Positions 32,250-44,004 of a DNA stretch of 64,000 nt are shown here, piece after piece; position 1 is the first letter of the stretch; every line of letters begins with the position of its first letter. Source of the stretch: Amblyomma americanum (Eukaryota > Arthropoda > Arachnida > Ixodida > Ixodidae); the NCBI RefSeq assembly GCF_052857255.1, contig NC_135497.1, positions 179,355,745-179,419,744 of the forward strand. The letters run 5' to 3'. The notes beneath the pieces are model-generated. The model saw only the letters and a program-made list of their open reading frames with translations. It had not been told where the DNA came from and did not search any database. The translations under genes and the position numbers were made by a program.

Positions 32250-32620
32250 AGCTCGCCTTTGACCCGCGTAGTGAAGCTTTTCGCTTCAAAACAAGTGGTA
32301 GCCCGTCTGGACCGGCTGCAGCGGAGGCGTTCATACCCTGGAAAACCAGGCGAAGCTCTTCCAGCCTGAGTGGATTACATTGGCTGTCGCGGCGCTCTTC
32401 AGGCATGCAGGCTATATCTGAGCAAAATTCACGAATAGCTGCATTAGATCGCTTATGCCTGTGCTCTCAGTTGTAAGGAGGCGTGTAAAATGTGCACGAA
32501 AGACAGCCTTGTTGTCCTCAGCGCTATCTGACTGTTCACCATTCGGAAGTTCGACAAACGGGGTGATTTTTCGCGACTGGTCTACCACTAATACGCTTTG
32601 CTGTCTCTTTTCTCACTGCA
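32250..32620 (-). mobile_element. Tx1-like LINE fragment (pre-RT region)
   Basis: Minus-strand translation, in broken frames, reads DNKAVFRAHFTRLLTTEST and RLEELRLVFQGMNASAAAGP followed by DGLPLVL. This is the start of the RT domain in Tx1/L1-type LINEs (consensus APGPDGLP). It is separate from the 28.3-30.3 kb copy, which has its own version of this motif. Confidence 0.55.
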
Positions 32621-33008
32621 CACAAATCCCACTCAACAACGGCTACTGGTTACCACACTACCTAGACAGACACACACAGTGGAACCAGATAGACTGCTGC
32701 TGGAGTTGAGATATTTTTTTTAACTTAGAGCGAGAGTTACTACGGTAGTTATGACGCATCGCACTTGCTTATGTGTATTAGTTAGTTATGTCAATTCTGT
32801 TAAGTCCGCATTTTTAAGGAATAGCAGCCTCTACGCACGCTTTATACTACGCGACAGCGTATTATGCTCGAGCGGTCGAAAAGCTGTCGGCGTCGTCGTA
32901 ATTCATTAGGGCGCGGTTAGGGTGTCCACCGAGATATGCAAAACAGGCATCATTTCTTTTCCTTCAAACCAATTTTGATTTCATTTTCCTTCCCTTACGG
33001 CGTTTACC
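32621..33008. other. No gene recognised
   Basis: Short non-coding stretch between LINE and SINE sequences. Confidence 0.4.
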
Positions 33009-33343
33009 CGGCCACGTTGGCTCAGTGGTTAGAGCGCTCGGATACTGATCCGGAGTTCCTTGGTACGAGCCCGACCGCGGCTGCTGCGTATCTACGGAGG
33101 CGAAACGCAAGAGCCGCCTGTGTGCTGTGCGATGTCAGTGCACGTTAAAGATCCCCAGGTGGTCGAAATCATTCCGGAGCCCTCCACTACGGCACCTCTT
33201 TCTTCCTTTCTTCTTCACTCCCTCCTCTATCCGTTCCCCTACGGCGCGCGGTTCAGGTGGCCGCAGATATGTGAGACAGATACTGCGCCATTTCCTTTCC
33301 CCAAAAACCAATTTTCCTTTCCCCAAAAACCAATATGGAGGTG
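33009..33343 (+). mobile_element. tRNA-headed SINE, type B (plus strand)
   Basis: Head: box A-like TTGGCTCAGTGGTTAGAGCG and a box B-like GGTACGAGCCCGACC. Body: GTGCGATGTCAGTGCACGTT, AAAGATCCCCAGGTGGTCGA and GGAGCCCTCCACTACGGCAC. Type B 3' end: a CTTTCTTCTTCACTCCCTCC stretch, GTTCAGGTGGCC and TACTGCGCCATTTCC, then a duplicated CCTTTCCCCAAAAACCAAT motif instead of the ATT repeats of other copies. tRNA-derived SINEs of this sort are reported from ixodid ticks. Confidence 0.85.
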
Positions 33344-33606
33344 TGCTTGGCTTGAAGCACTCTGGCACGGGTCGGCCCGGTATTGCAGTGCCTCCGGGAT
33401 CGGCCCGGGGCATATTAGCGCCGCGCGTCTTTTCTTTCCATCTTTGCTCTCCTATCCTTTACCTCTCCTACTTTCAGCACGCAACAGAGAGCGTGGCTGG
33501 GCTTGAGCCAGTAGGCAGGCCCGTGCACTTTCCTTTTCCTTCTTCCTCTGAGCAACATCAGTCAGTCAGTCAGATGCTATTTCGTCCCACTCTTAAAGAC
33601 GAAGCT
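33344..33606. other. Unassigned repeat-like segment
   Basis: This segment lies between two SINEs. It contains GGCCCGG motifs and a CAGT tetranucleotide run (about 33,567-33,583). I do not recognise a family. Confidence 0.35.
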
Positions 33607-33882
33607 TAATAATAATAATAATAATAATAATAATTGGTTTTTGGGGGGGAAGGAAATGGCGCAGTATCTCTCTCTCATTTATCGTTGGACACCTGAACCG
33701 CGCCGTAAGGGAAGGGGTAAAGGAGGGAGTGAAAGAAGAAAGGAAGAGAGAGGTGCCGTAATGGAGGGCTCCGGAATAATTTCGACCACCTGGGGATCTT
33801 TAACGTGCACTGACATCGCACAGCACACGGGCGCCTTACCGTTTTTCCTCCATAAAAACGCAGCCGCCGCGTCCTCCAATTT
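33607..33882 (-). mobile_element. SINE type B, 5'-truncated, with ATT-repeat tail
   Basis: Read on the minus strand, the body ends at CCAAAAACCAATT and continues into ATT triplets (33,607-33,634). The head is cut after the GCGGCTGCG segment, so boxes A and B are gone. Confidence 0.85.
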
Positions 33883-34736
33883 TCGCGCTTGTTCAAGCTT
33901 CAGCGTGCTGACTGCGCCCGGCAGTGCGACCATCATATTCGCCGCTCCTTGTGCTTCTCTTGAACGCAGACTGATGGCGCCACGCAACGAACGTTTGTTA
34001 GAGTGCCAACCGCTGGTCCCACGCCTGTATCTGCGACGGCGTGCTGTAGCCCGCTGGTTCATGGTGAGCGCAGCACCGAAATCAAAGAAAAGGAAATGCA
34101 GATGCTATACGCTGAGCATCTTCAACGCAGTCAACAGGTGCACAGATTCTTCATCGCAAGCTTGGCACAATGAAAACCTTTAATCATTCTTCCATTCCTC
34201 ATGCTATGTCGAGCACATTTGTGATCTTAAATCCAGAAGGAAATACTCTATATAATCACTTTCTCTCGTATGTCTCATGGCCCGTGATTAATTCACAAAT
34301 TAATGCTAAGGGGAAGATAACGAAAACTAAAAGAAACGAAAGTTTTGCGCTCGTTCAATAGAAATGTAATATATTGGGGAGAAAATTCTCTACACGCGTG
34401 AGCCGTAAATTCGATAGCGCCGTAGCTGGTGGCTTGAGACGACATTTCTAGAGATGAATAACTCACTGCAAGGCCTCGCAGCAAATGCTATGACAAGAAA
34501 AAATTACTTATTAGATGTAAGCTTACCGGCTTAGTACTTTAGTCTGTGAAAACTGATTGGCATTGGCGGTCGAGAGATCTGGAGTGGCAGGCCCATTCTG
34601 AAGTTGTTGCATAGGCGACTGCCCGGTTGCGCGTATCAGAGGCCCGTATCGACGTCTGTACGCTAGAAAGTCAAACTCCTGTACACTAACGTTGAACTGT
34701 CAAATAAATTGATTGCTGGGATATATGTGTAGTACG
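33883..34736. other. No gene recognised
   Basis: Frames at about 33,900-34,180 are open but carry no known motif. The rest is AT-rich. Confidence 0.35.
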
Positions 34737-35070
34737 TATTATTATTAATAATAATAGTAATAATAATAATAATAATTGTTTTTTGGGGAAAGGAAATGGC
34801 GCAGTATCTGTCTCGTATATCGTTGGACACCTGAACCGCGCCGTAAGGGAAGGGATAAAGGAGGGAATGAACGAAGAAAGGAAGAGGTGCCGTAGTGGAG
34901 GCCTCCGGAACAATTTCGACCACCTGGGGATCTTTATCGTGCACTGACATCGCACAGCACACGGACGCCTTAGCGTTTTTCCTCCATAAAAACGAAGCCG
35001 CCACGGTCCGGTTCGAACCCGGCAACTCCGGATCAGTAGTCGAGCGCCCTACCTAATTACGCCGATATCG
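34737..35070 (-). mobile_element. SINE type B with imperfect ATT tail
   Basis: Complete in order on the minus strand: head with GTAGGGCGCTCGACTACTGA and box B GGGTTCGAACC, body, and a tail of interrupted ATT/TAT triplets (34,737-34,777). Box A is mutated relative to the 36-kb copy (GGCGTAATTAGGTAGGGCGC). Target-site duplications were not clear. Confidence 0.85.
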
Positions 35071-36179
35071 CTTTTCGCACGTCCTGAGTGTACTTATTTT
35101 CACCCTCATATACGTCACAAATCGATAACTCAAAATAACACTAAATAGTAATGTGCGTGCAAGGGCCAAGAAGCATTGTAATGCATTGTTCTCTTCTCGA
35201 AGCCAATGGCACGCGGCCTTTCCACTTTTTGTCAAATGAGAGGCCACCAGATTTCTCCGGAATGTCTGTAGCCGACCGCAAGTTTCTCTTAATGTGCAAA
35301 ATTGTCGTAAGCACATCAGGCGTCTACTGTTTCAAGTTGCTTGTCACCCTTAAATTTTGCAAGACCGGGAGCGACCGTCCTTCTGACCTTAGTTGACCGA
35401 CAACCTTCTTTATCGCTGTGCCGCTGAAGCGCTTTCTGTTTGAGACACGAGTTCGCCCCAAAAAAGTTTTCGAGTTGGACGCAAGCTTTCTTGTTGTCAT
35501 TCTGGCCTGACTGACGTTACCAGAACGTAACAGAAGCAACCATTACAAGCTGCGTATACTGCCACAGATATTGACGCATACTGAATATTGCAATTTAAGA
35601 AAGTATGTACGTCCAGTGAGTGACCTCAGCTACCATAAAGAGCGCCATTTTTTGTTTACGTATGTTCGACAGTCGGCGTGTCCTGAAGCATCCTAAAATA
35701 CTTGGTTTGTAAAAGATCTCAGATTACGCAGTTGAATGTCCAATGCCCTCTATTCTCTTAAACTCAGAAACTTTTATTAATATGTAAGCATTGAAAATCT
35801 TAATTTTTAGTTCCTTACACTGTAAGCTAAGCCAGCTCGTATAACGCCCATTGCTGGGAGGTTTATCAGTGTAGCCCCGTTAGGTTGCGGAAAACTTCCT
35901 TTAGGGGTGCTACTTCGTTTCCTGTGATGACGTGAGGAAAGTTCGTGCTCTCTGGAGGTTTATCCAATGCGATCTCGAGGCTGCAGAAATGCAGGACAAT
36001 AGTCCAAAGCTGGTAGTCATCGCCTCTCAGATAAGTCTGTTGGCTCGTGAAGGCCGATTTTATTGAGACAGAGTGCTGTTCCGAACTAATTTTGCTTTGC
36101 TGGCTGTTCGTGCTTGAAGTTACTGTCAACAACTGACTTAATTTTTGCGTTATCACCGGGTGGGACGGGCGGTCATGAG
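35071..36179. other. No gene recognised
   Basis: Mostly AT-rich with no supported gene or repeat. Confidence 0.4.
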
Positions 36180-36188
36180 ACGCCGCCA

Positions 36189-36190
<2 letters not shown>

Positions 36191-36251
<61 letters not shown>

Positions 36252-36553
36252 TGGTTTTGGGCGAAAGGAAATGGTGCAGTATCTGTCTCATATATCGTCG
36301 GACACCTGAACCGCGCCGTAAGGGAAGGGATAAAGGAGGGAGTGAAAGAAGAAAGGAAGGAAGAGGTGCCGTAGTGGACGGCTCCGGAATAATTTGGACT
36401 ACCTGGGGATCTTTAACGTGCACTGACATCGCACAGCACACGGGCGCTTTAGCGTTTTGCCTCGATAAAGACGCAGCCGCCGCGGTCGGGTTCGAACCCG
36501 GGAGCTCTTCATCAGTAGTCGAGCGCCCTAACCACTGAGCCACCGCGGCGGGC
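36191..36553 (-). mobile_element. Full-length SINE type B with target-site duplication
   Basis: An 11-bp direct repeat ACGCCGCCAAA at 36,180-36,190 and 36,554-36,564 brackets a 363-bp element exactly. On the minus strand it starts GCCCGCCGCGGTGGCTCAGT (box A region) and has box B GGGTTCGAACCCG. The shared body follows, and the end is CCAAAACCAATT plus about 20 ATT triplets. The perfect duplication and intact promoter boxes make this the youngest-looking SINE here and the best reference copy. Confidence 0.95.
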
Positions 36554-36564
36554 ACGCCGCCAAA

Positions 36565-37184
36565 CTTTAAAATGCATTTCCGAGAGGAGATCTTGGACGT
36601 CGCATGCGTGCAACGTGCTCTGCTCCTGCGGCCAGGGTTGGCTTCCGTATATAACTGTTCTTTTCGTGAATGACATGAGTTTTCCCGGAGCTAGGGCACC
36701 ATGAATTTTTAACTCCTCTGTTGAGCAAAATTAAAGCTGCGCTTGAAATTTCAGGAGCTATATTTACGCTGGACAATCCTTATTATACCCTTTGAAACTT
36801 GCCATCCAAGTGTTATACGTCGCATATCATTCTACACACTCATTAAGACCTACCGGGACACGAACTACAGGCTGATAGCCTTGCTTTTTAGCCAAATATA
36901 AGGGTAGAACTCGTTGACGTCTGTGCTCGAAGCATACATTCGACAACATATACAGTATGGAGAAAGGAGAGAGCGCGCAAACGTTGATCCGTTGTTTCAG
37001 ATTTCTCTCACTGCAAAGGGGCAAAGGGCGGTGGAGCGGTAGGGCAGTGACGACCCCACCGAGGTGCGGCGGGAGGCAGAAACAAACCCCATTAGAAGAA
37101 AGGTGCGCGTTCCCTTCGAGACCGGCCGTGAGTTAAGCAGCTTATCGCCGCCACTAGCCGGTAGGTGGCGCAAGTATCACATAT
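36565..37184. other. No gene recognised
   Basis: Mixed sequence without a supported gene. Confidence 0.35.
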
Positions 37185-37579
37185 CCTGTGAAGATATTTA
37201 TAATTGTAGGGGAAGCTCTTTGTTGTTTGAGGCCAGGACGGGAGTTTTGCGGACTAAGAGTCAGGTACCACGAAATAGACACGTTGTGCGTTGCGCGTGG
37301 AGAGGAGGAGGAAACGGCTGAACACAACTGATACTTTTCTGTAAAGGGCTTCACCCTAGAGCGGAAATCAGCGGGGCTGATTTATCCAAGGCATTGGGGT
37401 TTAAGGACAGTGAAGGGAAAGTAGATTTTAAGCGGGTAGAAGTAACAAAGCGAAGGTTATCTGATTGGTGGCTGAAATCAAGACAAGAGTAAAATTTTAC
37501 AAGTCATGGCTAGGTGGCTTGAGCCACCGCCCGATTTAAAGGATTCAGCCGTATCCATCCATCCATCCATCCATCCATT
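37185..37579 (+). mobile_element. LINE 3'-end fragment with CATC tail (tandem copy 1)
   Basis: It aligns almost throughout with 40,305-40,699. Landmarks are TAATTGTAGGGGAAGCTCTT, GGACGGGAGTTTTGCGGACT, GGGTTTAAGGACAGTGAA, TAAGCGGGTAGAAGTAAC and GTCATGGCTAGGTGGCTTGA. It ends in six CATC-type units (37,555-37,579). It is immediately followed by the longer copy of the same LINE. Confidence 0.88.
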
Positions 37580-40500
37580 CTGTAGTGTTCTTGTATAGGG
37601 AGCATATGTAGGAGCACTAATATCCTGGAAGGGGAGTGGAATTGGGGCATTCATTCATAAAAGTATGAATTTTCAAACGGTTAAACTGGGATGCAAGGAA
37701 AATTTATGGCTAGAAGGAAAAGTAGCAGGGAGCAAACACTCCTTGGCTTTGTATACCTGTGCACAGGAGCTAATGCCAAAGAGGAAAACAGGAAAATGGT
37801 AGAATGTATTGCAAGCGACATTGATGAGCTCGGAGGACAGGGCGAGATAATTATATTACGCGACATGAATGCACACATAGGAGACCTGGATGGGTACTCA
37901 GATTCGACAGGAAGCATGCTGCTGGATATATGCGACAGGCATGATTTAGTTGTATGCAACAGTACCGAGAAGTGTGAAGGGCTCATAAGATGGTACGCAG
38001 GGAGTCTGCACACGACGATAGGTTATGCATTTACGTCACATGGGATGTGTAATAGATTAGGGGTAATGAGCATAGATGAACATGGTTGCAGAAGTCTAGG
38101 TAGTGACCACAAACGTATCAAGTTGAGTTTCAGAAGAGAAACCAATATAGTACTGAAGCGAGATGAACAATGAGAAGAGAATTGTTGCTCAGAAAAGCAA
38201 TTGGAAGCAGCAGCCAAACAAATTGCGAAAGTAATTTTTGAGGATAGTGAAACAGAATAGACTTATACCAAATTAACTCGATTACTTGAACTAGAGCTAG
38301 CTAAGGTGTGAGTCAAGCCAAAAGGGAAAAGGCGCAAACCCAAGAGTTGGTGGGATGAGGAGGTGAAGAAGGCGATAGAGAAACGTCAGGAAGCATCCAG
38401 AGAACACAAATATTGTAAGAGGAGGGAACCAGAAGCTGAAGTAGCCAGAAAATGGGATATATTCATAAAGTGTAGAAGGAAAGCATCCTATTTGATTAAT
38501 GAGAAAATTAGAAGAAATGGTGCCCAATGGATTTCAAAAGTAAATAAAAAGGATAGAAAAGCAGCTCAGAAATTCTGAAAACAATTAAATACAATGAGTA
38601 ATAAGACTAGGCTAGAGCAAAGATTTATTGTTACAGATCAAGGTATTCGACTAGAAGGGGATGAAGCAGTGAAACAAACAGGAGCAAGGATGACAGAAAA
38701 ATTTGAAGAAATGTCGCACATAATTTATCGAAGGAGGATAGACCGGTTACTGCAATTGCTTCACTTGAGCAAAGAGAGTGGAAAAGGGCAGAAAAGAAGC
38801 TTCCTAGTGGCATGTCAACAGGACCAGATTATGGTATTAAAGAAGCTAGGACCAAAATCTAAGCAAACAATAATACAAGTAGTGAAGAAAATGATAGTGG
38901 ATGGCAAAGCCATCGATTAATGGCGATTAAGTAGAATGAACATGATATATAAGGGAAAGGGAGACAAAGCTGACATAAGTAACTACCCTCCCGTAACAGT
39001 GACATCTGTGATTTACAAGGCGGTGATGCAGATTATAAAGGACAGACGGCAGGCTTGGGTGGAGAACGAGGGGTGCTAGGGGAGCTACAAAAAGGGTTCC
39101 GGAAACAAAGGAGGTTGGAGGACAATCTGTTTTCATTGACGCAGTGTATAGAGATTGCTGAAAAGGAACACAGGCCCCTATGGCTAGCATTTCTGGATAT
39201 CAGGGGAGCCTACGACAACGTTATTCAAGAGGATTTGTGGGACATACGGGGCACATTGGATGTACAAGATGGAGTAATTGATCTTTTAATATATAAAGGT
39301 AATAGAGTGCTTATAAAATGGGAAAAAATGTATCAGGGCCTATAGAGATACAGCAGGGACTTAGGCAAGGATGTCCTCTGTCTCCTTTGTTGTTCATGTT
39401 GTACCTGCAAGGGTTAGAGACCAAACTAGAGAGGAGCGGACTAGGCTTCAACCTTTCTTTTTTCAAGCAAGGAGAATGAATTAAACAGTCATTACCGGGA
39501 CTAATTTACGCGGATGATATAGTGCTAATGGCTGACAACAAGGAAGATCTGCAGAAGTTGATAGACATAAGTAGTACAGAGGGAGATAGATTAGGTTTCA
39601 AGTTTAGTACGGAAAAATCTGCAGTCATATTTAATGCTGAGGGCGGCGAGCATAGAATACAGGAATTCACGCTAGAAGCAGTGAATGAGTACAAGTATCT
39701 TGGGGTATGGATAAATAATGGTGCTGAGTATCTGACAGAGCATGAAAAATATGTAATGAATAAAGCTAGTAGGAATGCAGCTGTCTGGAAAAATAGGGTA
39801 CTGTGGAATTACAATAGGTATGAAGTGGTAAAAGGGATCTGGAAAGGGGTGATGGTTCCTAGCCTGACTTTCGGCAATGCGGTCCTGTGCATGAGACCAG
39901 ATGTTCAAGCAAGGTTAGAAATCAAACAGCGCGGCATAGGGAGGCTAGTTTTGGGAGCACATGGCAATACATTAAATCAGGGGGTACAGGGTGATATGGG
40001 ATGGGCGTCATTCGAAAGCAGAGAAGCTAGCAGTAAGATAGCATTTGAAGAGTGATTAAGAAAAATGGGGGAAAAGCAGTGGGCTAGGAAAGTTTTCAGA
40101 TACCTGTACATAAGGAATGTTGACATGAAATGGAGAAAGCGAACTAGAAAATTGACAAGCAAATATCTGGACAGCAGTAGGGGGAAAATCAGCAATTATT
40201 GGTTAAGAAAAAGGTTAAAGAAACAGGGAGAGCGCTGTGGAAAACAGGGATGTTGACGAAATCGGCACTGGGAACATACAGAATCCTTAAGCAGCAAATT
40301 GCCAAAGAAAATATCTATGATAATTGTAGGGGAAGCTCTTCGTTGTTTCAGGACAGGACGGGAGTTTTGCGGACTAAGACATATAAAGTCAGGTACCACA
40401 AGATAGACACATTGTGCATTGCGTGCGGAGAGGAGGAGGAAATGGCTGAACACTTGATACTTTCCTGTAAAATAGCTTCACCCTACAGCAGAAAGCAGCG

Positions 40501-40700
40501 GGCCTGATTCATCCAAAGCATTGGGGTTTAAGGACAGTGAAAGAAAAGTAGATTTTAAGCGGGTAGAAGTAACCAAGTGAAGGTTATCTGACTATAGTGG
40601 CTAAAATCAAGACAAAGTAAAATTTCAGAAGTCATGGCTAGGTGGCTTGAACCACCGTCCGATTTAAATGGTTCAGCCTTATCCATCCATCCATCCATCC
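37580..40700 (+). mobile_element. Non-LTR retrotransposon, 3.1 kb, degenerate (tandem copy 2)
   Basis: Plus strand. Endonuclease remnant at about 37,620-38,173 (GIGAFIHKSMNF, ILRDMNAHIGDLDGYSDSTG, LGSDHKRIKLSF, with Arg where Gly-Asp is usual). RT fragments are at 39,055-39,540: [33 protein letters not shown] and IYADDIVLM. A thumb and long C-terminus run to about 40,055 (EYKYLGVWINNG). A CCHC-like end lies at about 40,310-40,460 (CRGSSSLFQDRTGVLRTKTY, CIACGEEEEMAEHLILSC). The tail is CATC repeats (40,681-40,699). Many stops and shifts. The clade is not resolved from motifs alone. Confidence 0.82.
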
Positions 40701-40896
40701 CGGAAAGCTGGGCCTGTCGGAATCGCTGAGAATCGACAAGCGACTGCTGCATATTCCGCAGATGAATGACGCGCATCTTCTGCTCTGCTCACTGACCAAC
40801 GATGTCGCTGGGAGCAAACTATTATTTGGTGGATGTCCGTACACACCGCGGCACTTAGCACAATGAAGCGATCGGTGTTTTTTTTTCCTCTCGCTT
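40701..40896. other. Flank between LINE and hAT element
   Basis: About 200 bp of anonymous sequence with a nine-T run near 40,880. Confidence 0.35.
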
Positions 40897-43244
40897 TTGG
40901 CGCTCAATTCCTTGGTCGCCGTACTGCATTTTCAGGTAGTCATGAAAAACAGTGAAAAATGGACAGATATCTTATCAAGAAGGACAAACCTCCCAAAGAG
41001 AGTTACGAAAGGACACCCAGCTAGTTCACCCAGCATGGGACTTTCAACGGGCTCCTCTCAGCATACCGAGGTTTGCCTTAGCGGCCCAGGCTCAACATCT
41101 GCCACTGTAACCACTGCCCCCGCACGCATGCAAATTGTTCGTGGGGATGCAGCCCCTACTACTAAAGCACAACAGTGGCGATGTTACCAACCAACATGGA
41201 AAAAGGCGTAAGAATGGCTTGTTTATGATTCGTCAGTGGACAAGGTATTCTGTGAGACTTGTCGCGCTGCATGTGCTATGACATTTCTCTGCCAAGTACT
41301 TCCAGGGAAAACGACTCTCAATTGGTGTTTGTGTCTAATGGTTTTCCTAACTGGAAGAAAGCTCTCGAATCTGCATCGTGCGGCCATGGGCGGAACTGCA
41401 GCTATAAAAGTGGGAGTCAAGGTATCATTTGCTTGTGCAATTGGGATGCAAAAGGAAATGAAAGCACTGATAGCGACATTATCTTCAATGCGCGAGGACT
41501 GGCAGTGAATCATGACGATGCAGAAAGTAATCTAAGACAGCTCTGGAACTTCGCGCCAATGACATTCCAGAACTGCTATCATGGCTTTCGAGCAAAGTAC
41601 AGGTGGCTTTCCCATGACATTTTAAACGAAATGTTGGAAATAATGGCTCATGATGTCCTCCGGTCACTCACAAATGAGGTTCGTGAAGCAGGGCACTATG
41701 CCATGATCATAGACGAAACAGTAGACATATCAGTCAAGGAGCAAGTGTTGATATGTTTTTGTATTGTTCAAAATAACTTCGAAACACATGAGCTGTTCTG
41801 TGGATTTTATAACACTGCTGACACCAGAGCGACCAATCTTTTTGCTGTTCTTAAGGGTGCCCTCCATCATTTTAATCGGAGAATTGGCACTTTTCATGGG
41901 CAATACTACGATGGCACTGAAAACATAAGGGCAGCACAGTGGGCTGCAAGCCCTAATAGAGCAGGAGGAGCCGCTAGCACTGTACGTACACTGCCTTGTG
42001 CACATACTGAACCTTGTGCTGCAGGACATGTCTCAGAAAATGGAAATATGTCGAGATTTCCTGGGCATATGATATCAGAAATAATAAACTCTGTTACATG
42101 CTCCCCAAAACGTCTAAATTTGTTCGAGGCATTTCAGAAAGATGCAAGAGTAAACTTGCGAAAGTTTTGTCCCACGAGGTGGACGCTCAGGGCCACTTCA
42201 CTGCGGTCGGTTGTTCAGAATTATAGCCACCTCATCTTGTTAATTTCTTCAAGGCCCAGCATCACAAGAACGGAACGACGCCGGAGCGAAAGCCAGCGGA
42301 TTTTTGAAAGCGCTGTCAAAATTCTACACATGTACGTCATGCTCAAGCTTCTGACACTCATATTTTTGCGATCAGAAACAATATAAGCACGGTGTTGTAG
42401 AAGGCAGCATTTAGATTTGATCAGGCGGAAAAAATGATCAAGGCTGTCAAGGAGAGTCTCAGTGAACTTAGAAAGCAAGGATTATGCCCATTTTGGAACG
42501 AGGCTCAAGAAGAGGCGTACGTGTGAATTGAAACTGCATATTAAAGAAAAAGGAGCTCCTGTGCCAAGGCCAACCCCTCCATGTGGATATGTGCCATGTT
42601 TTAAGAGGAAGAAGGCAAAGGAAGGCTCCACAATGATATGACGACAGATCTCTGCCTCACGTACTTCCTTCGTTCAAGGACACGTACCGTCAGTGGTTCT
42701 ACAAGGTGGTGGACACGGTACATTCCTCGCTAAACGACAGGTATCCACCAGATATGTGGCAGCACATATGGCAGAGATCGAGCAGTTTTTGACAGGAAAT
42801 GGTGATAGCACATACCTGTTAAAATACTACAGGCAAGATCTTGAGCTTGAACGGCTCAACCTTCACTGTAGTATGCTCACAGATATTGCAAGTCAGCACA
42901 GTACACACTTGAAGACATTTCAGGATACTGTTGAGACGCTTTCTGGCGATAATGGTGAGCAGCTGCGAGATCTTTTGCCCGAGGTGGCTAAGATTGTCAA
43001 AATTGCTTTGACAATTCCAGTCATGTCATGCACATCTGGGATATCGTTTTCGTGCCTCCGTCACGTCAAAACGCACCTCAGGTCAACAATAGGACAAGCT
43101 CGATTAAATCACATAGTGCTTCTCCATGGGCCCGAAGAGCTAGCTCGCTTGCAAAACAAATTTGTGACATCGCGGACGTTATTCAGAGCTCTACTGTGCG
43201 AAGAAACACATCCTGGATTGTGCGGTAGATTTTGTATAATGTGA
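40897..43244 (+). pseudogene. hAT-superfamily transposase of the ZMYM1-like (DUF4371) type, degraded
   Basis: Pieces in order: a TTF-type zinc finger region (WLVYDSSVDKVFCETCRAAC, then FVSNGFPNWKKALES) at about 41,220-41,390. The DUF4371 catalytic region lies within 41,259-42,386 (WLSHDILNEMLEIMAHDVLR, AGHYAMIIDETVDISVKEQV, ELFCGFYNTADT, QYYDGTENIR, NSVTCSPKRLNLFEAF, CPTRWTLRATSL). The C-terminal hAT dimerisation domain lies within 42,693-43,244 (ALTIPVMSCTSGISFSCLRH, LRSTIGQARLNHIVLLHGPE). Several frameshifts and stops separate them. The first catalytic Asp (IIDET) is present. No TIRs were found. Confidence 0.85.
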
Positions 43245-43904
43245 AGGGCAGTGAAGTTCATTATAGTAAAATACGCCAGCTTTCTTCAAGTTCTCCATGA
43301 GCTCAAATTAGTCCCTCTCATAAAATCGGCCCTCAATTCTCTGTGTTGCCACTTCGCCATTACAACTTCTGCTCTAGCTTTCACTCCTCTTTGTGTCTTT
43401 GTTTATATTTTTGAAAGATGCATGAACAGCTCATATTCCATCTTTAAATTTTAAATTGTTAGCTTGTTTTTTGTATGGTCCATTGCTTATAACGAAATTG
43501 CAATGTTGTCCAATGTTGTATCCTTGCAAAGTGCTTTTCATGTATCTGAAATAAACCGGTGTTTTTAGAAGACAGGATTTGTCACTCGTCGGCCGAGACC
43601 ATGGCTCATAGACCCGTTCTTTAGAAGGCGGGGCCTTTAGTATATATAGCCTCTCCGCCTGTCTACGTTTTGTACTGACATCATTTGAAGATACCATATG
43701 TCACACGTAATACCCAGCCTGAGTGATCATGATATCTTGCATTCCACGTTCGATTTATCGCATGCACCATAGTCAAAATGCTCCAAGACCATAACAAAGC
43801 TCATTTTGTAGCCCTTAATAACTGGGCTCCTTTTTAGATATTTTCTTAATTACCAGGTTACCTCGAGTGCTCAGCAGAAACAAACTGGTGCATTTACCGA
43901 AATA
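43245..43904. other. No gene recognised; TATA-like site near 43,641
   Basis: AT-rich DNA. A GTATATATAG at about 43,640-43,649 precedes a GC-richer start-like segment. This could be a promoter of an unseen unit but has no other support. Confidence 0.25.
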
Positions 43905-44004
43905 GTCAGAAGTGGGGTCCGAACCGACGACCTCTTGCGAGGACCAGAGCTTAAATCTGCCGCCTTAGACCGCTCGGCCATTCTGACCACTTACCGAAAT
44001 AGTC
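43891..44004. repeat. 17-bp direct repeats flanking the tRNA-Leu-like sequence
   Basis: CA[T/C]TTACCGAAATAGTC occurs at 43,891-43,907 and 43,988-44,004, one mismatch in 17. The left copy overlaps the last three bases of the tRNA-like sequence. The arrangement resembles a target-site duplication. Confidence 0.85.
43905..43987 (-). tRNA. tRNA-Leu(UAA)-like sequence, probably a pseudo-tRNA
   Basis: An 83-nt minus-strand sequence with a perfect 7-bp acceptor stem (GTCAGAA with TTCTGAC) and the type II D arm GGCCGAGCGGTCTAAGGC. The anticodon loop TTTAAGC has anticodon TAA, and there is a long variable arm (CCTC-GCAA-GAGG). The T arm has TTCGGAC. Odd points are a G-G mismatch closing the anticodon stem, a C-C mismatch in the T stem, and G where A58 is expected. 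No encoded CCA and no T4 terminator are seen directly downstream. Lying between direct repeats, it may be a transposed copy. Function is uncertain. Confidence 0.7.

Noticed and set aside
28347..32620. One Tx1 LINE split by the RNase H-type LINE block
   Set aside because: The 28.3-30.3 kb copy has its own pre-RT start, and the 32.25-32.62 kb fragment repeats that region, so they are two copies.
36114..36374. Open frame with a long poly-Asn run, and its minus-strand partner with poly-Tyr
   Set aside because: These are translations of the ATT/AAT repeat tail of the type B SINE, not proteins.
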